Positions 37,065-44,623 of a stretch of 64,000 nucleotides of DNA are shown piece by piece. The notes beneath the pieces are model-generated. The model was given only the letters and a program-made list of their open reading frames with translations, searched no databases and was not told where the DNA came from. Source of the stretch: Dyadobacter sp. 676 (GTDB lineage Bacteria > Bacteroidota > Bacteroidia > Cytophagales > Spirosomataceae); NCBI RefSeq assembly GCF_040448675.1, contig NZ_CP159289.1, positions 5,749,001 to 5,813,000 on the forward strand, written 5' to 3'. The position numbers and the translations under genes were made by a program. Positions within the stretch are counted from its first letter, which is position 1. Each line of letters begins with the position of its first letter.

Positions 37065-38366
37065 ATGGTAGAAAATCAAGTACCCGTGTCCCCGGCGACC
37101 AAAATGTCGGGGATGCGATGGGTAATGGTCGGTATGGCCTTCCTGGCGACGGTGCTCAACTATGTGCACAGGCTGTCGTTCAACTACCTGAGCGCGGAGG
37201 GCGAACTGCGGAAACTGATACCGGATGACGCATTCGGATATATCGGTACCGCTTTCTTCACCGCGTATATGATCTCGAATGCATTCTCCGGTTTCGTAAT
37301 CGACCGCCTCGGTACGAGGGTAGGATACTCCCTTTGCATGGCCTTCTGGACTACCGCAGGTCTTGTTCACGCGTTTGCGGTAACGCCGTTCCAATTCGGA
37401 CTTTGCAGATTTATGCTGGGAATCGGCGAGGCTGGTAACTGGCCGGCGGCGATCCGCCTGACCACCGAGTGGTTCCCGCCGCACGAAAGGTCTACGGCTT
37501 CCGGGATATTCAATAGCGGCTCGGCGCTCGGGGCGGTGATCGTGCCGCCATTGGTCGCGTTGCTTGGCGTGAACTACGGCTGGCAGGCGACTTTCGTCAT
37601 TCTGGCACTTTGCGGGTATCTGTGGCTGGTCGTGTTCTGGTTTATTTACTACACGCCCGCGGCCAACCGGGAGGAAGAAAAAGCGGTATTCAAAGTACCG
37701 GCGTCCGCGCTTCTGAAAACGCGGTTTGTGCGGATGTTTACCCTGTCGAAGACCTTTATGGACCCGGTCTGGTACTTCGTAACGTTCTGGATCGGCCGTT
37801 ACCTGGTGGATGTGCATCATCTGGAAATGAAGCAGATCGGCTGGCTGGCTATGATGCCTTTCATAATCGCCGACGCAGGCAACATTGCCGGCGGATATTT
37901 TACCCAATACATCATAAAAAGGGGAATGCCGATCCCGAGGGCCAGGAAAGTAGCGGTGACGGTGGCGAGCCTGATCATGATATTGCCCCTCCTGGCCGGG
38001 CCATTCGTAATCACGACCCCCATTTCGGCGTTGATCGTGTTCGGGCTGGCAGGTTTTGGCTACACGGCTTACACGGCCAATACACTTACATTTCCCGCCG
38101 ATGTGGTCCCTAAAAATTCGGCCGCTTCGGTCTGGGGTATGGCTTGCGTCGGTACCGGTCTCGGCGGCGCCGTTTTTCAGTCCGTGTCGGGCATCGTCCT
38201 CAAACACAACGCCCTCGAAATGGGCTATCATTATGCGTACAATATCCTGTTCCTGGGCTATGGGCTTTTGGCGCTGCTCGGACTGGCGATCATGCTTTTT
38301 TTTATGGGCGCGCTCGTGCCCGACCGCGACCTGCTGCGGTATGGCGAAGACCGGGCCGGCGTGTGA
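37065..38366 (+). CDS. MFS sugar-acid transporter (anion:cation symporter family)
   Basis: 433 residues with about 12 membrane helices. The MFS loop motif is FVIDRLGTRVGYS, and FMLGIGEAGNWPAAIRLTTEWFPPHERSTASG is typical of hexuronate/galactarate (ExuT/GudP) transporters; I split it here as GIGEAGNWPAA and EWFPPHERSTASG. It probably takes a sugar acid or the released monosaccharide across the inner membrane. Last gene of the operon, 31 bases after the FAH gene. Confidence 0.9.
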   Translation: MVENQVPVSPATKMSGMRWVMVGMAFLATVLNYVHRLSFNYLSAEGELRKLIPDDAFGYIGTAFFTAYMISNAFSGFVIDRLGTRVGYSLCMAFWTTAGLVHAFAVTPFQFGLCRFMLGIGEAGNWPAAIRLTTEWFPPHERSTASGIFNSGSALGAVIVPPLVALLGVNYGWQATFVILALCGYLWLVVFWFIYYTPAANREEEKAVFKVPASALLKTRFVRMFTLSKTFMDPVWYFVTFWIGRYLVDVHHLEMKQIGWLAMMPFIIADAGNIAGGYFTQYIIKRGMPIPRARKVAVTVASLIMILPLLAGPFVITTPISALIVFGLAGFGYTAYTANTLTFPADVVPKNSAASVWGMACVGTGLGGAVFQSVSGIVLKHNALEMGYHYAYNILFLGYGLLALLGLAIMLFFMGALVPDRDLLRYGEDRAGV

Positions 38367-38426
38367 ACCGGTAAGGTACGCAGGTAACGCCTCGCCGGTT
38401 TTGACCGCTGGAAAACGCCGTTACGA

Positions 38427-38858
38427 TTACATTTTAAGCGCACCCAGCTGTATGACCAGCGAAAGGTTGTCGACAATGCCGTATTCCCGCACAACTTTGC
38501 CTTCGCGGATATGCAGTATCGACAGTCCGCTTACCTTTACTTTTTGTCCATTCGGCTCTACTCCAAACAGATTGCCATTCAAATGCGTACCGGTATAGGT
38601 CCATTTTACGACGGCGCTGCCGTCACATACATTCACTTCTTCGACGGTTATCCGCAGATCGGGGAACGACCAGAAAGTTTGATTTAATACCCGGCGATAT
38701 TCTTCGACGCCGTTCAGGGGCTTTTCGAAATGCGTATACGACACTTTCAGATCATCGTCCGCCCATTTCTCGAGAAGATCGTCCTGGCCCGCATTCCATA
38801 TCTGCATGTAGTTTTCGGCTATTTTCCCTAGTTCGCTGTTTTCCATTTGCCCAATCAT
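38427..38858 (-). CDS. SnoaL-like / ester-cyclase-fold protein
   Basis: 143 residues from ATG 38858 (ATG 38846 is equally plausible). An NTF2-like alpha+beta cone: NYMQIWNAGQDDLLEKWADD, LNGVEEYRRVLNQTFWSFPD, VKWTYTGTHLNG and ILHIREGKVVREYGIVDN, the pattern of SnoaL-like polyketide-cyclase proteins. Most members have no proven activity. Its start lies 98 bases past the stop of the OmpH-like gene, possibly read through from the blaI unit. Confidence 0.8.
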   Translation of the reverse strand: MIGQMENSELGKIAENYMQIWNAGQDDLLEKWADDDLKVSYTHFEKPLNGVEEYRRVLNQTFWSFPDLRITVEEVNVCDGSAVVKWTYTGTHLNGNLFGVEPNGQKVKVSGLSILHIREGKVVREYGIVDNLSLVIQLGALKM

Positions 38859-38956
38859 TTTTTGGCTGGCGGCAGCAATAATCGCGCCAGGCGGGAACAA
38901 TCCTGATGGGCGGCCTGTAAGCCGGTTATGTCTTTCGGTTCGGAAATGGGCGGCTG

Positions 38957-39556
38957 CTATCTGATGATCCCGTACTTCCGGGGCTTGCCTTTATCAGGAT
39001 GTGCGGCGATTCCCAATTTTAACAGGACGTAATCTGTAAGATCGTTTTCTCCGGCGCCCGAATACAGCACGAAAGGGGTCGACTCGCCGGAAACGTAATC
39101 CGCGTAATTCCGCGCCACTACGGTTATCTGCCGTTCCTTTGCGCATTCCGCAATGGCAGATTCGACCATTCTTTCTATCTCCGGAAATTTGCCTGCGTAC
39201 CTTGCCCGCAAGTCCTTTTCAGCATTTTGCTGAAATTCCTGCATTGCGGCCTGAAGGCTTTCCAGCTCTGTGGCTTTGTCCTTTAATACAGGGCCGGGCG
39301 TCTCCTTGCCCAGCTTCTGGTAAGCTTGCAGCTTCTGGTAAGCTTGCAGTTTCTGCTGGTAGGTAGCCAGTTTTTCCTTTTGAACTGCCTGATATCGGGT
39401 CGACGAGCTGTCGATTTCTGCCATCAACCTTTTATGCGCAGGCAGGTTCGCGTAAATGTATTCGATATCAACCGTGGCAATTTTAATGTTCTGGCACACG
39501 GCACTTACGGATGCGACCGAAGAAAGCGCCACCAACAGGGATGCGATGCGTCTCAT
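38957..39556 (-). CDS. OmpH/Skp-like periplasmic protein
   Basis: 199 residues with a signal peptide ending SAVCQ, then the OmpH start IATVDIEYIYANLP and a long coiled coil (about 50-115). Skp-type proteins are periplasmic chaperones for outer-membrane proteins. The C-terminal 60 residues (YVSGESTPFVLYSGAGE, LTDYVLLKLG) are like those of Bacteroidota OmpH paralogues. It starts 25 bases after the M56 gene stop, in the same direction. Confidence 0.8.
   Translation of the reverse strand: MRRIASLLVALSSVASVSAVCQNIKIATVDIEYIYANLPAHKRLMAEIDSSSTRYQAVQKEKLATYQQKLQAYQKLQAYQKLGKETPGPVLKDKATELESLQAAMQEFQQNAEKDLRARYAGKFPEIERMVESAIAECAKERQITVVARNYADYVSGESTPFVLYSGAGENDLTDYVLLKLGIAAHPDKGKPRKYGIIR
39311..39346. 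repeat. Two exact 18-base tandem copies inside the OmpH-like gene
   Basis: CAGCTTCTGGTAAGCTTG occurs twice in direct succession (39311-39328, 39329-39346), followed by a diverged third copy. In the protein this gives a repeated KLQAYQ in the coiled coil. The repeat keeps frame, so copy-number change would lengthen the coil by six residues. Confidence 0.85.
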
Positions 39557-39581
39557 TTCTTGCTGTTTATATTTCTGGACC

Positions 39582-41291
39582 TTATTGCTTCTCCGGCAGC
39601 GGGCGGTATATTCTCGCCCAGAACCTGTGTAGTGTGGTCGTTGGGGGCGTGCTGTCCCGAAAATCCACTGTCTTGCGCTCGAAAAGTTCTTTCAAATGCT
39701 TGTTGCCGATCGGTTTCAGTTTCGCAGGCGAATAAACCGATCTGTTGCCCCAGAAACCCGGCGTGGCCTCCCTGACGGCCATCGGAAGCCCGTTGACCGC
39801 CGTGTTGAAAGTGATATTCATAGTGTAGCGAACGGCCACCGGTTCATTATTTTTTTCAGCCGGGATCCATCCGGGCATCAGGTTGACGACCCGTAGGGCT
39901 TCGTCGTCGAGATCTTTTCTCACTCCCTTTTCGATTTTCGGGTCGCTGACATGCCCCTTCGTGTCGATCAGGAACGATACCGACACCTGGCCTTCGGCGC
40001 CGTCGAGCAGGGCTTGTTTCGGATATTTCAATGTATTGGCGATGAATTTGGTTTTACCCGGAAACCGTGGCCAGCGATCCAGGCGGATGGACGGAGCCGT
40101 TTCCTCCGCCTCGGTCAACCGTTTTTCGGGGCGTTTGCTGTTTGTCGCCAGCACCGGTGCCCGGTTACTTTTAAGCCGGATTTCGTACTCGTTCGCCGAT
40201 CTGCCGATTTTTTGCGTGTGACGTAAAAAATCGTTGTGATCGATCGTCATTACGGAGCCTTGCGGAATGTCGCCGATTTCAAAGCGCCCGCTGGCTGTCG
40301 TGACCGTACTTTGGAAGCTTCCCGAAAAAGTAACCGCCGCGTTTACGACCGGCAAGCCCGACTCTTCCGTTACCAGGCCTTTAACGGTCGTCAAACGAAG
40401 TGCCTGTGCTTTCGCAGGTTGCAGGTTTCTTTCTTTGTAGACGTACTTTCGGGCAGCCATTAATGCAACCGCCACGGCAAGGACCGGCAAGAGCAGCAGG
40501 TATTTTCCCCTGAGCCAGGTCGGCGTGCGGTCCCGGTAAATCATATGGATCCGTTTTCTGAGCAAAGAGGAGTTGAAGAACTGATTGGTAACCGACGTTG
40601 CTATCGCATTTTTCGCATATGATACCAGAAACGTGGCATAATGATCCCTGTCGGGGGCCTGTTCGTCGGCGAGGAATTCGTGGGTGTCCTGTAATGCCCG
40701 TTTATAAAGCCAGAGTGACGGATTAAACCAGAACAATGCTTTCAATAGCTCGATCAGCAGGATATCCAGCGAATGCCATTGCCGGATATGCACCATCTCG
40801 TGCGCGAATATAGGCTCGAAATTCTGGTCATAGTCTTCGTTCGATATGACCAGCCATCTCAGGAATGAAAATGATCCGCTCGGGGCATGCCGTCGCTGGC
40901 TTATCACGAGATAGTATCCCTGCATAGGAACCGAAATTCCGGCCCGGATGATGTTACGAATCTGAAACAAAGACCTCGCGAGGGCAATCAGCATGGCCAC
41001 GACCCCGGCGCAGTAGCAGGTCAGCAGGAGCATTTCCCTGGTATGGCTGCCGGTGTTGCCCGGACCGGCCGTAACCTGCCCCCCGGCGGTTACCACGGAT
41101 GCGGCGCTTTCGGTTACCGTCACCGTTTCCCGCAGCTCGACTGCCGGAATGGCAAAGCTGATGATCAGGGAAAAAAGTAAATAAAACCGGTTGAGCGAAA
41201 AGAAAGTATGCCTGCGGAACAGCATCCAGTAGCAACCGTAGAAAACCACCCAGCAAATGTTGACTTTTAACAGATAGGGAAGCGCTTCCAT
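39582..41291 (-). CDS. BlaR1/MecR1-type M56 peptidase fused to a TonB C-terminus
   Basis: 569 residues. An N-terminal M56 membrane domain has several helices and the zinc motif HEMVH (164-168) with downstream HEFLADE. After a fourth membrane segment near 275-295 comes a carboxypeptidase-regulatory-like domain (VKGLVTEESGLPVVNAAVTF) and a TonB C-terminal domain (YPKQALLDGAEGQVSVSFLI, about 430-500). In BlaR1 systems such a protein cleaves the repressor on signal. Here the periplasmic part is TonB-like instead of penicillin-binding, a known Bacteroidota arrangement. It starts 12 bases after blaI. Confidence 0.88.
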   Translation of the reverse strand: MEALPYLLKVNICWVVFYGCYWMLFRRHTFFSLNRFYLLFSLIISFAIPAVELRETVTVTESAASVVTAGGQVTAGPGNTGSHTREMLLLTCYCAGVVAMLIALARSLFQIRNIIRAGISVPMQGYYLVISQRRHAPSGSFSFLRWLVISNEDYDQNFEPIFAHEMVHIRQWHSLDILLIELLKALFWFNPSLWLYKRALQDTHEFLADEQAPDRDHYATFLVSYAKNAIATSVTNQFFNSSLLRKRIHMIYRDRTPTWLRGKYLLLLPVLAVAVALMAARKYVYKERNLQPAKAQALRLTTVKGLVTEESGLPVVNAAVTFSGSFQSTVTTASGRFEIGDIPQGSVMTIDHNDFLRHTQKIGRSANEYEIRLKSNRAPVLATNSKRPEKRLTEAEETAPSIRLDRWPRFPGKTKFIANTLKYPKQALLDGAEGQVSVSFLIDTKGHVSDPKIEKGVRKDLDDEALRVVNLMPGWIPAEKNNEPVAVRYTMNITFNTAVNGLPMAVREATPGFWGNRSVYSPAKLKPIGNKHLKELFERKTVDFRDSTPPTTTLHRFWARIYRPLPEKQ

Positions 41292-41303
41292 ACTCGCAGA
41301 TGT

Positions 41304-41678
41304 TTAATGTTTACCCTTGTTCTTTTCGATGAACGCTGCCAGATCATCGAGGTCACTCTCCTTCAATGTATTGTCTGTCAGGAAATACGACACGAGGTTG
41401 CCCACGGAATTGTCAAAGTAGTTTTCTACAAGCTGCTGAACTTCATGCTTCCTGTATTCCTGTTCACTTATCAACGGATAGTATTCATGAGTGTTACCGT
41501 ACGTAGTGTGGGCGACGACCCCTTTTTTTTCAAGTATGCGGATGAAGGTCGCGACGGTGGTGTAGGCCGGCTTAGGCTCCTTCATTTGCGCGAGGATATC
41601 CTTAATGAAAGCCCTTTCGAGCTGCCACAATATCTTCATGATTTCAGCCTCGGCACGGGTAAGCGAACGAAGTTCCAT
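41304..41678 (-). CDS. BlaI/MecI/CopY-family repressor
   Basis: 124 residues with the BlaI winged helix (LTRAEAEIMKILWQL; YTTVATFIRILEKKGVV) and a C-terminal dimer region. Such repressors bind TACTA-N-TAGTA palindromes and are inactivated by proteolysis through the M56 partner, which is encoded next. Two fitting palindromes lie just upstream (41712-41772), so autoregulation is very likely. Confidence 0.92.
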   Translation of the reverse strand: MELRSLTRAEAEIMKILWQLERAFIKDILAQMKEPKPAYTTVATFIRILEKKGVVAHTTYGNTHEYYPLISEQEYRKHEVQQLVENYFDNSVGNLVSYFLTDNTLKESDLDDLAAFIEKNKGKH

Positions 41679-41711
41679 ATACGGGATCGGTGCAAACGTT
41701 ATGCAGGTAAA

Positions 41712-41772
41712 CTTACTACTAAAAAATTAGTAAGCAAATTAAATGGTTAGATATTTTACTAAATATTTAGTA
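41712..41772. promoter_or_regulatory. Two BlaI-type operators
   Basis: Site 1 (41712-41734) is CTTACTA, 9 bases, TAGTAAG. Site 2 (41757-41772) is the perfect 16-base palindrome TACTAAATATTTAGTA. Both carry the TACTA/TAGTA half-sites typical of BlaI/MecI. They lie 34-94 bases upstream of the blaI ATG. Also within 165 bases of the phosphoesterase remnant end on the other side. Confidence 0.8.
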
Positions 41773-41875
41773 GATCAACGCTGCATTAGACCCTTATCAA
41801 AGGCTCGAAGAGTGCGAACACCGTACGGGCATATCCTGGCAAGTGTTTGCCGGGACGGGCTTAGCCAGTCCGGTG

Positions 41876-42520
41876 CTATTCAAAAACGACGCGCTCGGGG
41901 AGCTGGTCGAGCTCGTAATACTGATGGCTGACCCTCCCGGAAGATACCTTCACGATACGGAATCCCGAGGGATCTTTTCCCAACGGTTTTCCCAAAGGCC
42001 CCGTTGTTACCATTTCGATGTCCCCCGACTTGCCGAAGGCATTGCGGTGATAGTGGCCGGCAAATATGTGGCTTACGCCGTACTTCGCGAACAGCGCGAG
42101 GTATTTGTTCCGGGTCGCGGCCGGAATATTGAAATACTCGTCCTTTTCGCCCGGATCTGTTAAAAACCAGCTGTGGTGCTGAAATACGACCAAGGGCGCC
42201 GATGAGCGCCGGGCTTTTTTCAGCTGCCTGTTAAGCCACCTGGCCTGAGCGGCGGCTTCCTTTTCCACCCTAGCGGGGCTTTTGAAATACAGCGAATTCA
42301 GGACAAGCCCCCGCATGCCCTGGTGCCTGATCAAGTAGAAATCCTTTCCAAGCGCTTTCCGGTAACTCAGGATATCGCTCCGTTTCGGGTCGTTTGTCAC
42401 ATCATGGTTTCCGGCGACATGATAAATCATTACCCATTTCCATTTCGACCGCTTTCCTAAAAGTATCCCGACAGCCCTTTCCTCCTCCCGCCGGGGCACA
42501 AAAATACCTGCAAAGGGCAA
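41876..42520 (-). pseudogene. Calcineurin-like metallophosphoesterase, N-terminus missing
   Basis: 214 residues corresponding to the C-terminal two thirds of a CPPED1-like phosphoesterase: VAGNHDVTND (metal block III), VVFQHHSWFL and FAGHYHRNAFG (final metal histidines). The first about 90 residues of the family, with the DxH and GD metal motifs, are absent; upstream frames to 42700 show no match. The N-terminal 30 residues are unrelated and basic. Without those ligands the binuclear site cannot form, so this is probably a remnant. Confidence 0.7.
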
Positions 42521-42717
42521 TCTCCCGCTGGCGCCCGGATTATGAAATTGTTATCAACAAGCCGCCGATGCGGCCCGGAATGCGCGTTTGCGATGGAGCC
42601 GGCCGGTTTGAAATCCGGTTGCTAAAAAAATCGGTAAAAAGCAGCGTAGTTTGCGCGGACATAATCGTCTTCCGGTAAATAGCGCAACCGTGGCGGCCTG
42701 TTTTTCTTAACTTGATA

Positions 42718-43404
42718 ATGGTATCTGATCAAACTTTTCACTCCCGGGATAATTTTTCTTCAAAAGAAAATAGCCTTGCGGGAGGTAAGTTCCTGTCGGG
42801 CGGGCGAACGGAAAAGTTCCCTGCCGATTCGGAATTGTTCATACGGAAGGCATTCGAAGAGGACCCTGATACGGGCATCATATTGCTGTTCAGAGGGTAT
42901 TACCTCAAACTGTGCAGCCACGCGGCCCGGTTTGTTTCGTCCAGGGAAATCGCGGAGGATATTGTTTCGGATATCTTTCTCGAATTTCAGCTCAATAACC
43001 TGCACAAGGTCGTAACCACTTCGTACAGAGCTTATCTCTACACGTCTGTTCGCAACCGGGCGTTCGATTACCTCCGGAGCGAGATGTTACGGAGCAATCC
43101 GCTGGACGAGCAATCGGGTGAGATCCCGGCCTCGATCGCATTCGACCCCGATTCGATTACACAGTACGAGGAACTGTACCATGACGTGGAGAATGCGGTG
43201 CAATCGCTGCCTTTGAAAAGAAGGCAGATTTACCTTAAACACAGGTTTGAAGGCAAGAAATACATGGAGATCGCCGAAGAACTGGGCATTCCCGTCCGGT
43301 CGGTGGAGACGCTAAGTTACCAGGCCACCCAGGAAGTCAGGAGGATATTGAAAGACAAATGGCTTTTCCCGTTGTTGTTGTTTTATTTCCATCGACTTTT
43401 TTAA
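42718..43404 (+). CDS. ECF-type RNA polymerase sigma factor
   Basis: 228 residues from ATG 42718. Region 2 is visible as LFRGYYLKLCSHAARFV and EIAEDIVSDIFLEFQ, region 4 as SLPLKRRQIYLKHRFEGKKY followed by MEIAEELGIPVRSVETLSYQ. Bacteroidota ECF factors of this kind pair with FecR and a SusC with an N-terminal STN domain; both follow directly. It should direct transcription of the SusC/SusD pair once FecR signals substrate binding. Confidence 0.93.
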   Translation: MVSDQTFHSRDNFSSKENSLAGGKFLSGGRTEKFPADSELFIRKAFEEDPDTGIILLFRGYYLKLCSHAARFVSSREIAEDIVSDIFLEFQLNNLHKVVTTSYRAYLYTSVRNRAFDYLRSEMLRSNPLDEQSGEIPASIAFDPDSITQYEELYHDVENAVQSLPLKRRQIYLKHRFEGKKYMEIAEELGIPVRSVETLSYQATQEVRRILKDKWLFPLLLFYFHRLF

Positions 43405-43463
43405 GCCGTGGAAAAAGATGCAAGGCCGGTAACAGGGCTGGCACCGTTTAATTACCGAGGTCG

Positions 43464-44495
43464 ATGAAACTGCAAGTGACACGCGAATTACTCTTTAACT
43501 ATTTTGCCGGGCAAACCACACCGCTGCAAAATGAGCTGATCGAAGATTGGGCAAAAATCCCCGCGAACAGAGAGCTTTTCTTTGTTTATCTGGATGAATG
43601 GGAAGGAAAATACCCGCAATACATCGCGAATCTGGAAATGGCCCTGGAACGACACCGCGCAGGCATGGAAAGACGGCTCGAAACGAATACGGGCGACAAG
43701 CGGGCAGCAATGCTGCCGGAGGCCGCAACCGGCAGCAAAGCGGGAGGCTTCATTCGTCGTAAACGCTGGATGGCGGCCGCAATCGCGTTGGTTGTTTTGG
43801 GAGCGGGCCTGATCTTGTCCAGGAACCGGCTTTTGTATCAGAAGTATAGCACCGCTTTCGGCGAAATCAGGACGGTGACGCTCTCCGACGGCAGCCTGGT
43901 AACCCTTAACGCGCATTCCTCCCTGCTGGTACCCCGCTTCGGTTTCGACCGGCTCAGCCGGGAAGTGATTTTAACAGGAGAGGCCGAATTTTCCGTCCGG
44001 CATGTGCCTGATGACCGGGCGTTTACAGTCAAAACATCAAACGGCTTCGATGTGGTGGTGCTGGGTACCGAATTTGTGGTCAATGCGCGCCGGGAGGCGC
44101 CCAGGGTGGTGCTCACGAAAGGGAAGGTCCGCCTGTTGTACGGCGGCCAGGAAAACCGCAGGACGCTTACGCTCAAACCCGGCGAGCTGGTTACATTCGA
44201 TGAACAGGGGAATGCGAGTATCGGGCAAACGGCTCATCCCTGGGATTATTCGGCATGGAAAAAGCACCGGTTTATTTTTGATCAAACACCCTTGGCCGAT
44301 CTGGCGCCGTTGTTCAGGGACCATTTCGGGGTGGAGCTCCGGATCGCCGACCCCGTCGTTGCCCGGATGACCATCACCGGTACATTCACGGCCCGCACGG
44401 ACGATATGCTTTTAGGCTTTCTGAAAGAGGCGGCCCATTTGCGGGTGCATCGCGAAGGCAACACCGTCACGCTATCGCGGTCAACCGCATTGTAA
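43464..44495 (+). CDS. fecR: FecR-family anti-sigma/transducer protein
   Basis: 343 residues: short cytoplasmic part (about 1-100), one membrane helix (WMAAAIALVVLGAGLIL), the FecR domain (RTVTLSDGSLVTLNAHS, then FDVVVLGTEFVVNARRE) and a C-terminal DUF4974 domain (HPWDYSAWKKHRFIFDQTP, then TITGTFTA). It receives the signal from the STN domain of the outer-membrane SusC and controls the sigma factor encoded 59 bases upstream. Confidence 0.93.
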   Translation: MKLQVTRELLFNYFAGQTTPLQNELIEDWAKIPANRELFFVYLDEWEGKYPQYIANLEMALERHRAGMERRLETNTGDKRAAMLPEAATGSKAGGFIRRKRWMAAAIALVVLGAGLILSRNRLLYQKYSTAFGEIRTVTLSDGSLVTLNAHSSLLVPRFGFDRLSREVILTGEAEFSVRHVPDDRAFTVKTSNGFDVVVLGTEFVVNARREAPRVVLTKGKVRLLYGGQENRRTLTLKPGELVTFDEQGNASIGQTAHPWDYSAWKKHRFIFDQTPLADLAPLFRDHFGVELRIADPVVARMTITGTFTARTDDMLLGFLKEAAHLRVHREGNTVTLSRSTAL

Positions 44496-44502
44496 TCCAT
44501 TA

Positions 44503-44552
44503 AAAACGGGCCGGTTTCCGATAACGAATGTGACAGGAAACCGGCCCGTTTT
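44503..44552 (+). terminator. Strong hairpin after fecR
   Basis: A perfect 17-base inverted repeat (AAAACGGGCCGGTTTCC, 44503-44519, with its complement at 44536-44552; loop 16 bases), ending in TTTT. It begins 7 bases past the fecR stop and separates the sigma/FecR pair from the SusC/SusD pair, which must have its own promoter. Terminator or attenuator are both possible. Confidence 0.8.
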
Positions 44553-44623
44553 GCGGTTGAATCATTTGTCGGTCCAGTCCCGGCCATTATCCTGCAATAT
44601 TAAGTTTAGTTAACATTCGCGTA

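Noticed and set aside
37044..38231. 395-codon minus-strand frame opposite the MFS transporter
   Set aside because: Highly charged, low-complexity translation with no family; the transporter on the other strand is certain.
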